The notes beneath the pieces were generated by a model. That model was not told where the DNA came from and made no database searches. It saw only the letters and a program-made list of their open reading frames with translations. A DNA stretch of 61,388 nucleotides from Rhizopus sp. PT2906 (Eukaryota; Mucoromycota; Mucoromycetes; Mucorales; Rhizopodaceae). Location of the stretch: positions 1-61,388 of the forward strand of contig JAMYHX010000241.1 in assembly GCA_025529335.1 (NCBI GenBank), written 5' to 3'. Positions 12,301 to 22,556 of the stretch are shown in pieces; within the stretch, counting starts at the first letter, position 1, and each line of letters begins with the position of its first letter. A program made the position numbers and the translations under genes.

Positions 12301-12791
12301 GGCGATAGAGTGACGAACGGAGTCACTAAAAATCGATATTATTAGTCTTTCTGAAACGTTATTTTCTTTTTTCTTTTTTTTTTTTTTTTTTACTTTTGTT
12401 CATTAAGAGCAATAGTCAAGAGTTGAGCACGCAAGTTGACCTTGACTGACTCTTGAATTTGAGACCACCATTTGTTAGTTCTCTTACGAAGCTCAACAGC
12501 AGCCAGTTGACGCACTTGAAAGTGAGGTGAACGGGCGACGATCTCGACAAGGGCGGGTACACAGTCAGCTGTAACATAGTACTGAGTGTTGAGTACTGAA
12601 GTAGCCTATTTTGTGTGGCACGCGCGTATTAGCTTTTTATATAACTTTCATAAGTATCACATACGTTTCTGATCGTTTCTGAGTCTTGTGCTTGAGCTAA
12701 CTTGGTCAAAAGGTCGTCAAGACCAGCAAGAAATTGCTATCTAGCCTGTGAGTATCGAGTCTTGCTATTGTTCTTCCTATTTTACCTCCAT
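9354..12791 (-). CDS. Karyopherin beta, Kap123/importin-4 type
   Basis: Nuclear import receptor of the importin-beta family; Kap123/importin-4 carries ribosomal proteins and histones H3/H4. Six exons (12786-12791, 12665-12736, 12394-12605, 9872-12325, 9581-9818, 9354-9521) sum to 3150 nt, 1049 aa. The first coding exon is only 6 nt (Met-Glu), followed by QFLAGLDDLL. HEAT repeats run the whole length, for example LAAVELRKRTNKWW near the N-terminus, RRAACMALGCLADEM and KHACNALDAILDGLG in the middle, and RAMAVGCLGECIVG and RSNAAFALGCLTIH later. An acidic insertion (EEEIDLTTGGVDDELEDEFE) and another DEEDDDLESEAM are seen, as in Kap123 relatives. It converges with COX15 (97 nt between stops). Kap121 is the main alternative but fits less well. 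Confidence 0.88.
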
Positions 12792-13055
12792 TTTGTGTTT
12801 ATATGAAAAAAAAAAAAGAGAGAAAGAAAAAAAATTTTTTTTTGTGTTCTACATAAAAAATACCTTGAAACTGTCACGTACACACAGACAGCGCGTATTC
12901 ATACACGCATATATACACGCACACACGCAGATGTGAACATTTATAAAAAAGGAAACCTCACAAACATACATATATAAAAAGACAACGTTATAAAAGATGC
13001 ACAATTATTTTTTATATCACAAAACAATTGTAAAATTTCCCCCAATTCAATTCTT

Positions 13056-13505
13056 TTACTCCTGAGATCTGAGACGAGCACCAGCATTGATAACCTTGAC
13101 GTTCAATTGAGCGGCACGTTCAAGGATAGCGACACGCTTCTTGGAAGAGACATTGTGAGCAATTTCGGCAGCATAAGTACGGTTGTGCATCAATAATAAG
13201 TTGAGTTCACGGACGTTGGAAACAGTGAACTTGCGGAAACCGTTAGGCAAGAGGTGACGAGTCTTCTTGGCAGAACCGTAACCGATCTTGGGCATAGGGG
13301 CGGTACCCTTGAAACGTCTACGCATGGCATTATCAATACCCTTGGGCTTTCTCCAAGATTCCTATGTACAACAGCTAAGTAAATAATTCACATAAATTAA
13401 AAAATGTCAACTTACACCAACACGCATGAAGCGGTCAGATTGGTGGCGCTTGAAGTGAGCAGTACGCTTCTTGACGATGTTGTGCTTAACGGCAGGAGTG
13501 ACCAT
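13056..13505 (-). CDS. 60S ribosomal protein eL32
   Basis: Structural protein of the large cytosolic ribosomal subunit. Exons 13416-13505 and 13056-13361 give 132 codons, 131 aa. The start MVTPAVKHNIVKKRTAHFKR, RHQSDR, then SWRKPKGIDNAMRRRFKG, GYGSAKKTRHLLPNGF and the LLMHNRTYAAEIAHNVSSKK segment are diagnostic of eL32. Very basic, full length. Codon use is more biased than in neighbours, as expected for a highly expressed gene. It lies tandem behind Kap123 and divergent from the 14,188 gene. Confidence 0.97.
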
Positions 13506-14187
13506 TGTTATACTATAATGGGGATCATTTTAGTTTTTCTCAATCTAATCCCTTTCTCATCCCCCTTTCTCTCTCTATCTCTTTTTTCTCTGTTGTTGCT
13601 TTTTTCAGATCATTTTGATGTGTATCCATGTAGATGTCCCACTAAAATCTAGGATGGAAGGGGGATGTGATGTGAACTTACCCTTAGAACTAATGGATGG
13701 ATGCAAAGAGGAAGTTAATCCATTATTTTTCATCTCACTACTTTACCCACCCACTGCCCATTCACCGCACAGAGAGATACTGCTGAGTTTAAAATAAAAA
13801 CTGTCAACAGGCAAAAAAAAAAGTAGGCTGTAATAAAAAGGGAAGCCTTAATTTTCAGGAGACAAAGAAAAAAAAAAGGCATACTTGTAGATAGAGAAAA
13901 AAAGAAAAATGAAGAAAAGATAGAATGAGAGATAAGGTATGCGTAAACTTATTTATTATGGAACTTTATATGAAAAAGGGATATTGTGATTTGAACTTGA
14001 TACTAAGTCGTATTTTACTGGTGTAAGCATCTCTTCTTTATTTTAGTTGTAAGCGGGAAGCCAATATTGTTTTTAATGATTTCAAAAAGGGGGGTGACAC
14101 GCTAAAGGAGGACAAGGGGCGGATATAAAGTTACACTCCTCTTGTTCCTTTCTTCTTTCTTTTATTAAATTTTTTTTTTGTTCTAAA
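13506..14187. promoter_or_regulatory. Divergent promoter region of eL32 and an orphan
   Basis: 682 nt between two divergent starts. Pyrimidine-rich runs follow the eL32 start (around 13,560-13,605) and a T-rich leader precedes 14,188. Open frames here look like chance frames. Confidence 0.45.
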
Positions 14188-14854
14188 ATGAGTCAAAATA
14201 CAACTCCTACAACAAATGCAACAGCAAAGACTTTATCTTCATCAAAGACATTTCCAAGAAGGATTCGATCTGCTTCTGCACGTCTATTTTCATCTACAAA
14301 GTCAAATCCAGCATTACATAAGCGTTATTCATGTTATTTTAACTCTGAATCAAATCAACAACATATATCCATATTGAACCCATCAACATGGTTCCCCAAG
14401 ATACGCTGTCGGTCATCATCAACATCATCATCATTTTCACTTGCATATTCACCATCATCTGAGCACTATTCACCTAAACATCAACATTATTCAGAACCAC
14501 ATGCATCTAACTTGGAAAGTCTATCCTCGGAGCTTGAAGAACTTTACAATAATGCTAAAATCGAGGTACGCGCGTAAACGTATACATAGCTCTTTTTTTT
14601 TTTACTAAACTTTGTTTGTTCATATATAGATCGATTTTGCTACAGAGTCTTTTGGATCTATTTATTACGAAGGAGACTACTCTACTGCACACTCTAGTTT
14701 TGAATCCTGTCTATCAAAATATCAATCAGCCATGCAAACTTTTGGTGATACTGCCAATTCAATAAAGTTTAGATTCCGCTGGGAAACAGACATTCATCAA
14801 CTCCGCCTTCGTTTGGACGCATTACCAGAAGTAACTCATTCTATCTACGATTAA
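14188..14854 (+). CDS. Orphan protein, basic Ser-rich N-terminus and helical C-terminus
   Basis: I do not recognise this protein. Exons 14188-14565 and 14630-14854 give 200 aa. The first 110 residues are Ser-, Arg- and Thr-rich and probably disordered (TFPRRIRSASARLFSSTKSN), with few acidic residues at the extreme N-terminus. The last 90 (ESLSSELEELYNNAKIEIDF ... YYEGDYSTAHSSFESCLSKY ... LRLRLDALPE) look helical and recall one TPR/MIT-like hairpin. The phase-0 intron and even codon use support a real gene. It converges with the bS6m gene. Confidence 0.62.
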
Positions 14855-15726
14855 ATAGACAAAAAAGAATCAAGCATCATGTTTATATATAAAGAAAGCA
14901 TCAAATATTTAAAAAAACATATACTTTAATAGCTAGTATTTAATCATTCAATAAAATGCACTGTTTTTATTTCACGGACCTATTCCGATAATAATATGCA
15001 GCGATACAAGATGTGTAACAGTTTAATTAACTATCATTTTACGGGTTTAACAATGATCGCATCTATCACGGGTGTATTTGTAAACAAAACTTTACCATAT
15101 TTTCATATCAAGTTGAGTATTGCTTTTTTAATTTTCATTTGTCTCCCCGCCTCTCTCTCTCTTTACGCTTTTGACATCAATAAAAATTTCAATAGAATAC
15201 TATAAGCACTTTTAAAGAAACAGTCAAAATATACTCTCTCATCCTAACTCTGTAAAAGGACACGCATAAGTATATCAGTACACGTAAAGTTCCATTCTTT
15301 TGCTTTATACACTATACACACACACACATACACACACATACACACATACATACACACATACATACACACATACATACACACACACATATATATATATATA
15401 TCATCCTTGGAAAGGCGTTTTTTTTTCTCTGTTTACTTTCTTTATGCTTGTTGCTGCATACCAAGCAAAGAAATTCAATTAAAACACTAAAGATGGTGGG
15501 CTATCACTAGTTGCCAAAAATAGTAATATTGGTCCTGCCGTCCTTTTTTATGTTGGTCCCAGAGAACTAGGAAAAAAAAAGGGCACTTTGCTATGTTTAA
15601 AGAGAAGTATTATAAGCAGATCTTACAAGGTATCCTTTTGATCAAATCAAAGGCCAAACACGATACAGAGTGCAGTAAAATTCATTTTATTCTCTATTTA
15701 CATCATTTAATTCTTAAAATACATGT
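14855..15726. other. Intergenic with CA/TA microsatellite
   Basis: 872 nt between convergent genes. It contains the dinucleotide tract listed separately; the open frames at 14,996-15,205, 15,300-15,482 and 15,593-15,790 have no recognisable content. Confidence 0.5.
15310..15401. repeat. (CACACATA)-type microsatellite
   Basis: About 90 nt of alternating CA/TA units (ACACACAC, CATACATA, then TATATATATA). Alternating purine-pyrimidine DNA of this kind is prone to slippage and can adopt Z-form; no gene is interrupted. Confidence 0.9.
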
Positions 15727-16175
15727 TTATGTTTTGTCTGGTCTCTCAATCACAGTCTCCAACTTGTCTCCCAACTTGATAAACGTATGACGCAACACAC
15801 GAGTGTCAACTGCAAGTTTTTTTCCAAGTTCTTGAATTATCAAAGGATTGGCATCAAAGTGCATTGTCCAATATCTAACAATAAACAAGGTCAGATCTAC
15901 TTTTTGTAATGTAAGCACTAATTTTTACCTTCCGTCTGTAAAGTACTCTTGATGTCTCTTGATTCTATGAGGAATCTTCATATCTCCCCAGTTTTCGAAT
16001 CCTCGGACAACACCACCTCGAGTAATGACTTGCTTGGCTGATGTCTTTAAGAGATCTTTTAAATTGCTCTATATAAATATAATACAACATGAATACTTCA
16101 TTTCATATAAAGTTTCTTGCAGCATACTTCAACAATATTGTGTCTGGCTATGCAAACAAGTTCATAAAATGGCAT
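15727..16175 (-). CDS. Mitochondrial small-subunit ribosomal protein bS6m
   Basis: Component of the mitochondrial 37S subunit, orthologue of bacterial S6 and yeast Mrp17. Exons 16128-16175, 15929-16068 and 15727-15874 total 336 nt, 111 aa. The N-terminus MPFYELVCIARHN is the S6 first strand; KQVITRGGVVRGFENWGDMK with PHRIKRHQEYFTDGRYWTM and VLRHTFIKLGDK match the fold's remaining strands as in fungal Mrp17 (RGGVVR-NWG pattern). No obvious presequence, as in other S6m proteins. Divergent from the secreted-protein gene 252 nt away. Confidence 0.87.
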
Positions 16176-16427
16176 GTTGAGTGATTCTTGAAAAAGATTT
16201 TATATTTATCACAGGCCCCCAATTTCAGTAAGGGGATCCTCTTTTGTCAAGTCACATTTTTGTCGGAATTCTTATTTATTTGTTGGTCAGCAATGGAATC
16301 AAGCAGCCCTCGCTGATATTCATGCCTATCACCTTACTGACGTTGTGTTAAATAAAAAGACGAGCAAGGGGGTGGGGACATATTTCACGTCTCTCTCTCT
16401 CTCTTTTATACTTTTTTAAAAAAAAAG

Positions 16428-17183
16428 ATGATCTTTATCCCATTGTTCATGATAACACTTGTTCACTACACTCTCTGCTTTCCTTTTGTCACGAGTCGCA
16501 ATACCAAGAACTGTTCTATCAGTAATGAGTTTATGCAAATCGATCAAGATTTAGATTTGGAGCAAGGTAGTAATCCAGATTTAACCAAACGGTCGGATTT
16601 TGGTAAGTTCATTTCTTGTTATCTTTCAATACACTCATCTTCTTTCTCTCTCTCTCTCTCTTTAAAAGGCTACATATATACCCTCAATTCATCTACAATC
16701 AGCCTGAGTGCAGACATTGACCTAGGATCCAAACTGGTTACCCAAGAAATCCTATCAAGCTCTGCTGTTGCTATCTTATCACACATCTCATACAGCGAAA
16801 CGAATTCTACCTTACTATTACAAGGATGGATCAGCCCCATGAACAGGTTTAAAATCCAACAGCTAGACAATGTCGTGCGTCTCGAACTACGAACGTACTC
16901 CTATGATGAAAAGAACCATCAATGGTTCAGCAAGTTCTTTAGCGATACCAGGATCACAGGTCGAATCCAACGCACCAATACTGATCAAACTCAGCAAGAC
17001 AGTTCCCAGCAACTTGTGTTGGAACTCACGCCTTATGATGCGCCCAATGAGCATCTTCAGATCGTATCATCCGCGTCCGGCGAAGGTCAGTGGATCGACT
17101 GGAACTCGTCCTGTAATTTTAGCCCACAAAAACGGTCCGAACAGAGCATACAGGAAATCATGGACTCTGCCATCCTGCTTTAA
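16428..17183 (+). CDS. Putative secreted protein of unknown function
   Basis: I do not recognise a family. Exons 16428-16602 and 16669-17183 give 229 aa. The first 20 residues (FIPLFMITLVHYTLCF) form a typical signal peptide. A dibasic Lys-Arg (LTKR-SDFG) near residue 56 looks like a Kex2 site, so a propeptide may be removed. The rest is beta-rich and low in Cys (IYTLNSSTISLSADIDLGSK, NSTLLLQGWISPMNRFKIQQ), with several N-glycosylation sequons. The 66-nt intron is a multiple of three and without stop; its product would be Ser/Leu-rich from a CT repeat, so splicing is much more likely. Confidence 0.7.
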   Translation: MIFIPLFMITLVHYTLCFPFVTSRNTKNCSISNEFMQIDQDLDLEQGSNPDLTKRSDFGKFISCYLSIHSSSFSLSLSLKGYIYTLNSSTISLSADIDLGSKLVTQEILSSSAVAILSHISYSETNSTLLLQGWISPMNRFKIQQLDNVVRLELRTYSYDEKNHQWFSKFFSDTRITGRIQRTNTDQTQQDSSQQLVLELTPYDAPNEHLQIVSSASGEGQWIDWNSSCNFSPQKRSEQSIQEIMDSAILL

Positions 17184-17316
17184 ATATCCCCCCTCTCCTT
17201 CATTGAATAAAAACAGTCACATTTTTTTTATAACCAAAGCCTCCAAAAAAATATAAAAGTAAAAAAAAAAAATGGCAGATAAAACTACCTTTTTTATATA
17301 ATCTATATTTCACAAC

Positions 17317-18071
17317 ATGGGCAAAGGTGGATTTGGTGAACGTGGTGGACGAGGCGGACGAGGCGGATTCCGTGGAGGTTAGAGATTGTTTATGTTCATT
17401 CATCGAGAGACTGACATTTTATTAGGCCGTGGAGGTGGTCGTGGAGGTTACGGAGGTGTCAGTCAAGGACCACCTGCTGAAGTTGTTCGTAAGTTTTTTT
17501 TTGGAAGAGAAAAAAAAATAAAGAGCTAATCATACCTGTAGCTATGGGAACCTTTATGCATGCTTGCGAAGGCGAAATGGTCTGTAAGAGTATCAACCCC
17601 AAGGTTCCTTACTTCAATGCTCCCATCTATCTCGAAAACAAATCTCAGATCGGCAAAGTAGATGAAATTCTCGGTCCTATCAATGAAGTTTATTTCACTG
17701 TTAAAATGCAAGAAGGCATGATTGCCAAGTCTTTCAAACCCAACGACAAAGTGTATATCGGTACTGATAAACTCTTGCCTCTTGAACGTTTCTTACCCAA
17801 GCCCAAGGTTGCTGGAAAAGGTAAACTATAACTTTTTACATGCGTGCTTTTTGTAACTCTTTCTTTTGTAGTTTCAAAACCCACCGGTAACCAAGGAAAA
17901 GTCGAAAAGAAGAGTTCTCGTGGAGGTGCTACTCGAGGCGGCGGTCGTGGTGGATTCAGCCGTGGTGGCGGTCGTGGTGGTAGCCGTGGTGGTGGCCGTG
18001 GTGGATTCAACCAAGGTGGACCCCGTGGTGGTGGTCGTGGCGGTAACCGCGGTGGACGTGGACGATTTTAA
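17317..18071 (+). CDS. GAR1: H/ACA snoRNP subunit Gar1
   Basis: Gar1 binds Cbf5 in H/ACA snoRNPs, which pseudouridylate rRNA in the nucleolus. Four exons (17317-17377, 17426-17488, 17542-17820, 17872-18071) sum to 603 nt, 200 aa. An N-terminal RGG box (GGRGGRGGFRGG) precedes the conserved core VVPMGTFMHACEGEMVCKS, VPYFNAPIYLENKSQIGKVD, EILGPINEVYFTVKMQEGM and LLPLERFLPKPK; a long C-terminal RGG box (RGGGRGGFSRGGGRGG) ends the protein. Two RGG tails flanking the core are typical. The first intron uses the less common donor GTTAGA. Confidence 0.96.
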
Positions 18072-18235
18072 ATTGTAGTGCATTGAACAAATAAAAATGT
18101 GTAAATACAGAGAAAGAGAAAAGTCATGAGTATAAAATGCTTTGAATAAAAATATAACCCGGCCTAATGATGATCCGGTGCCTATAATAATATATCTAGT
18201 GTTTCATGTTTTTTCTTTTTCTTCATTTCAGGTAA

Positions 18236-19225
18236 ATGCCCTTGATTCAAAACAATACCTCCGACAGTAGATTTCAGACTGATACAGCTTCAAGAGTACG
18301 CAATGTAAGTGAATTAGAGTGCTCAAACTTTAGTGATGCTTATACATACACAAAGTTTCGTACTCGCTTTCTATCAAGATATATTTATAGCGATCCGGAA
18401 GAGCGTCACTATTATGCAAGACACAGTCTACACTCCAGAAGAAGTTTAATAGAAGACGAAGAAGACGAAATTGAAACAGTGGTCACAGGACCACGATATC
18501 ACGCCAGTAGTAGTAATAGTAGCAGTAACAGTAGCACCATTAGTACCGGCAGTAGTAGTAGTAGTAGTAGTAGTAACAGCAGTAGTACAAGTAACCATGG
18601 TATCAGTAGCAGCGATGAAGATGATACGACAGGAATTTTTCATCGTTCGCCTATTGACTTGTATCGACTAGCCATTAGAACTAACAACGAGATTTTGGAA
18701 GACCTAGCGGCCATCATCCGGATTCTTCGACAAATGAACACAATCTATCGCATATTTAACAACAACAATTATCATAGCACATTGGGTTATTCAGCAGAAG
18801 GTGATGAAGAAGAAGCAAACAAACTTCTGGAGGCTGGTCTATCTGACTTACAATCTGTCCTAAGCACGGAGCATAAGAGACAGTCCACATTGGCCTTGCT
18901 GGCTCTTCTCACGTGTCATCATCACAATGAACATGGTCATGGCTGCTCAGATCAGTATCTTCGTCAATACCTTGATCCAGACGGAGAATATGACCCACGT
19001 CTAGCGATATTTGCGGCAGCCATCTACGATGATGAGTTCGAGCTGGAACCCAAATCATGCAGAGACATTATGATTGCAGCTGAAGAAATCTGTGGGCCTT
19101 CCTGGTTGGATGAGTTTCATAAGGAAAAGGAAAGCGCGTTAAGAAAGATGCTGGAAAAACTTGCCTTTGTAGCCAAGATTAGACTAAAAATACGCAACGA
19201 ATCAAATACAAGGGTTGTCCGTTAG
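18236..19225 (+). CDS. Ser-rich orphan protein
   Basis: Single-exon frame of 329 aa; I recognise no family. Residues about 85-130 are nearly pure Ser/Asn from an AGT/AGC trinucleotide repeat, then SSSDEDDTTG, a plausible CK2 target. The C-terminal half is richer in structure: DLYRLAIRTNNEILEDLAAI, a His-rich CHHHNEHGHGC stretch (possible metal site, residues about 225-240) and a helical end with GPSWLDEFHKEKE. Length, codon use and a leader of pyrimidines support a real gene. It sits tandem between GAR1 and the PP2C gene. Confidence 0.65.
   Translation: MPLIQNNTSDSRFQTDTASRVRNVSELECSNFSDAYTYTKFRTRFLSRYIYSDPEERHYYARHSLHSRRSLIEDEEDEIETVVTGPRYHASSSNSSSNSSTISTGSSSSSSSSNSSSTSNHGISSSDEDDTTGIFHRSPIDLYRLAIRTNNEILEDLAAIIRILRQMNTIYRIFNNNNYHSTLGYSAEGDEEEANKLLEAGLSDLQSVLSTEHKRQSTLALLALLTCHHHNEHGHGCSDQYLRQYLDPDGEYDPRLAIFAAAIYDDEFELEPKSCRDIMIAAEEICGPSWLDEFHKEKESALRKMLEKLAFVAKIRLKIRNESNTRVVR
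18505..18620. repeat. AGT/AGC trinucleotide repeat coding poly-Ser
   Basis: Interrupted (AGT)n tract within the orphan gene, encoding Ser with some Asn, Thr and Gly. The opposite strand reads Thr/Thr-rich shadows. Confidence 0.85.
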
Positions 19226-19397
19226 AGATCACCCAAAAAAAAAGGAGAACCCTGAGGCATTGATAAATTTTGATTGGCTGATTCTTTTTATGGAAATCCA
19301 AAAACTTATCTCTCTCGGATCGATTAGTTTAAATAAAGACTTTTGGGGTAAAAAAACATGTTTCTCTCTCTTTTTACTTTTTTCTTTGCTTTCTTCA

Positions 19398-20438
19398 ATG
19401 GCTCATTTTATTAAAAGAAGCTTGACAACATGCGTAGAAAAACCAGCGACGATCAAGAAGAGTTTACCCATGTTTGATTTCTTTGCCGTACCCAAACCAA
19501 AAGCATCCTATACATTGAGCAATGGTGCTACAGGATTTGCAAAAAGGAGACAAACAACACCATGCATTCAGATGCCTTATCATGTTCAAGTAGGTGAAGA
19601 TGCTTACTTTAAACGATCAGACGCCATTGGTGTCGCTGATGGGATCGGTGGATGGTCAAATACAGCTGGTATATTTCAAACAAAAATTTTTTTTTACTTT
19701 TTACTTATATATTTATCAGGAGCAAACTCAGCACTGTATTCAAGCCAATTGATGCACTACGCCAACTTGGAAATGAATCGATTTGAAGATATAGAAGATC
19801 CTTATTTTTTTCAATACAACACTACCAATCCAGTCGATATCTTACAACGCAGTTATGAACAAAGTCTGAAAGAGGCCAAACGATTGAATACACTAGGTTC
19901 CACAACTGCCTGCATTGCTGTCTTACGCCATGATGAATTAAGGGTAGCCAATATTGGCGACTGCGGCATTTCTGTCATTCGACATAATCAATACGTCTTT
20001 CGAAGTGAAGAACAGCAACATGCATTTAACTTTCCTTATCAACTCGGTATTCTCTCAAAAGATCAACCAAAGGACGCACAGTCATTTACAGTCCAGGTCG
20101 AAAAGGGAGATATTATCATCATGGCAACTGATGGATTATACGATAATCTATTTGATAAAGACATCCTAGACATTGTTCGAAAGCATGTTCAAGAACACAC
20201 TATACCAGCTACCAAAGATCGACCTGCTCGCATATGTAACCTTCAGCCTCAAATGCTGTCTGATGTATTGGCTAACAAAGCAAAAGAAGTCAGTGAAACC
20301 AGATATCGAATCGAAACTCCATTTCAACGACGGGCGATGAAGGAAGGATTCTTGATGGAAGGTGGAAAACAAGATGATATTAGTGTCATCGTAGCCATCG
20401 TTAAAGACTGTGAAGATTCTCCTGATCGTCGTTTATAA
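19398..20438 (+). CDS. PP2C-family phosphatase, Ptc7-like
   Basis: Metal-dependent Ser/Thr phosphatase of the Ptc7/PPTC7 type, in yeast acting on mitochondrial coenzyme Q and import proteins. Spliced exons 19398-19668 and 19720-20438 give 329 aa. Motifs: GEDAYFKRSDAIGVADGIGG (metal-binding Asp of DG), STTACIAVLRHDELRVANIG, GDCGISVIR, MATDGLYDN and GGKQDDISVIVA. The N-terminus (MAHFIKRSLTTCVEKP) could be a presequence. In-frame ATGs exist upstream at 19,215 and 19,290, but the sequence between is leader-like. The 51-nt intron at 19669-19719 is a multiple of three and stop-free, so an unspliced 346-aa form with a hydrophobic insert (IFFYFLLIYLSG) stays in frame. Compare yeast PTC7, where intron retention makes a membrane isoform. 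Confidence 0.9.
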   Translation: MAHFIKRSLTTCVEKPATIKKSLPMFDFFAVPKPKASYTLSNGATGFAKRRQTTPCIQMPYHVQVGEDAYFKRSDAIGVADGIGGWSNTAGIFQTKIFFYFLLIYLSGANSALYSSQLMHYANLEMNRFEDIEDPYFFQYNTTNPVDILQRSYEQSLKEAKRLNTLGSTTACIAVLRHDELRVANIGDCGISVIRHNQYVFRSEEQQHAFNFPYQLGILSKDQPKDAQSFTVQVEKGDIIIMATDGLYDNLFDKDILDIVRKHVQEHTIPATKDRPARICNLQPQMLSDVLANKAKEVSETRYRIETPFQRRAMKEGFLMEGGKQDDISVIVAIVKDCEDSPDRRL

Positions 20439-20895
20439 TAGCATCTAGAACTTTGCATTGTTTTTTATTTATATTTTAGGCATTTTTATTTATATCATCC
20501 TCTTTAATAAATATTTGGCTTGTGTAAGTTATTGTAAGCTTACATAAGCTGTAGTCATTTCTTCTTACATTGGATATGCATATTAATGACAGGAAAAACA
20601 TGTGGTTGTATATTCAATGAAGCTTGTTGCATTCCTCTATATTAAAATAGTAATGGTTTATTCTATAGCTTCAGTTTGATTTGTTGTTTCTCTATCTGTT
20701 TCTATAAAAGATAAACGTGGGATATTATAGACATTAGACCGTGTGGCCTCAGAGACGCAATATAGCTATTGTCTTTTTAAATGATTGGATAGTTTTAAAA
20801 GAATGAAATAAAACCCATTCATGTTTTAATACGCGTATTTATTATATGAATAAGAGTGTAGGATATATTTTAGAGGGAAATCTATAAAGAACAAA
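20439..20895. other. Intergenic between convergent genes
   Basis: 457 nt of AT-rich sequence between the PP2C and F-box stops; no open frame or repeat of note beyond ordinary terminator-like AATAAA signals. Confidence 0.5.
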
Positions 20896-21693
20896 TTATG
20901 TGACAGTGAAACACACTTGAAAGAAATAAGACTTTGAATAAACTCTATCAGGACAAAGACCAAAATCATCCTCAAGGAGTTTACAAAGACGAGAATGATC
21001 ATGCTGATATGGCGGAAAGAGCCAGTTGAGTTGCAGACGACGCAAGCAAGGAAGATGCTGTACTAATCGATGGATAGCTTCAGGAGAGACGTCAGTATCC
21101 AAATATGCCAGATTCAAAGAGATAAGCTCGTTAAGAGCCATAATGGGCACCATATCACGTTCTGACAAGAGCACGATATCATCATCACAAAGTGAAATCA
21201 CAGTGGGCGTATGAACAGTTAGATGCGGTATATATCCAAAGCATGGTAGCAGCTGCAGTAATATCGTCTCTGATCGGTAGTTGCTCAGGCACAGTTCTCC
21301 TCGGTACTCAATCATTCCATGTGGCTGAACAAATATGTATGCGTCGAGATCAATCTCAAGACAGACAATGTAAGGGCACAAAGTAACCAAGTGCTTACCA
21401 AATCGGATGAGATCAATTTCTTGTTTTTCACTCGCTATGCTACACTTCAGGGGATTACCCATCTCAAATGACATAGGTAAACTTTTTGGCTGTTCTAAAA
21501 GAGATACTTCTCGCACATAATCTCCATACATAATCTGGGATAATTGCTGTTGGTCGTGTAAGCTTATGTGATGCCAAAGTTGTGGAAGAAGAGCAAGGTA
21601 GCAGGAGCGACATGTACTTGCAAAATCCTTCTTGTTCTCAAGATAGTTGCCAATATTAGTTATGATTTCTGTAGGGAGTTGATCAAGCCTCAT
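20896..21693 (-). CDS. F-box protein
   Basis: Single-exon protein of 265 aa. The N-terminus (MRLDQLPTEIITNIGNYLEN ... STCRSCYLALLPQLWHHI) is an F-box of about 40 residues, which would dock Skp1 in an SCF ubiquitin ligase. The rest has leucine-rich segments (LNELISLNLAYLDTD, LPCLRRLQLNWLFPPY) like the degenerate LRRs common in expanded F-box families of Mucoromycota. Substrate unknown. Ends in FFQVCFTVT with no extra domain, so it is shorter than many F-box/LRR relatives and may be C-terminally truncated. Confidence 0.82.
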   Translation of the reverse strand: MRLDQLPTEIITNIGNYLENKKDFASTCRSCYLALLPQLWHHISLHDQQQLSQIMYGDYVREVSLLEQPKSLPMSFEMGNPLKCSIASEKQEIDLIRFGKHLVTLCPYIVCLEIDLDAYIFVQPHGMIEYRGELCLSNYRSETILLQLLPCFGYIPHLTVHTPTVISLCDDDIVLLSERDMVPIMALNELISLNLAYLDTDVSPEAIHRLVQHLPCLRRLQLNWLFPPYQHDHSRLCKLLEDDFGLCPDRVYSKSYFFQVCFTVT

Positions 21694-22556
21694 GATTCAG
21701 TAAATAAGAGGAAAGAAGAGACCAAAAGAGAATGATGCATAAATACGTGATGGATAAAGTTTAGGCCAATAAAGACAGCGTGGTGTGACATCTGTATCCA
21801 ATAAAACTAAAAGGGTCCTCTTAGCGGTAGAGTCATGAATGTGAGCCGATAATGACTGCCAAAGTATACGCTAACAAGTTAATGTGAAGATATATATATA
21901 TAATGTCTCATAGCCTTGTTGTTCCGAACTTGCTTTTATAAACCCTTACTTTTTGGTTTTTTTTTTTTTTTTTTTTTTTTTAGTAAATCCTTCGGCTCGT
22001 CCCGCAATTTCCTTTCTGTTGTAGGGAATCTCTAACATATGTGTGAACTCCGACATTCTTCACTGTTTTGGTTTCCTTGACTATAGCTAAAACTCTATGC
22101 CCTTTTGGAGTTACAAGAGATTTCAAAATATGGAAATAAGATAAAATGTTTCTTTTAGTAAAAATTATTTTTCTTTATAACTTAAATGAGTATCGAGTGA
22201 TACGAAGGTATGACTTCTTCGTACACTCGTATTACTGTTGCCAAAGATGGCTCTCTTATTTATCCAATTTTATAAGTCTCATTTTACCAAATGTTTGAAA
22301 ACTCCACCCACCTTTTTGAAGTTAATTTGCTCAGGTTCTGTAAATGATTTACTTTGCTTGTTACAGTCAAAGAAAATAGGTTGGGGCCAATAAAAAAGCC
22401 TTTGGCTATTTCAAATTGAAATGAAACATTGTTGTTAAAGTGGGACACTAATATGAAAATGGGAAACCTGAAAAGATAGCCTCTTGCGGTTCCTGCTGTT
22501 CAATCTCTAATTATTTGGGTATGAGAATCAGCTTCGTCAACAAATACACAATTGCT

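Noticed and set aside
17690..18083. Minus-strand Pro/Arg- and Thr-rich frames over GAR1
   Set aside because: Shadows of the RGG-repeat codons of GAR1.
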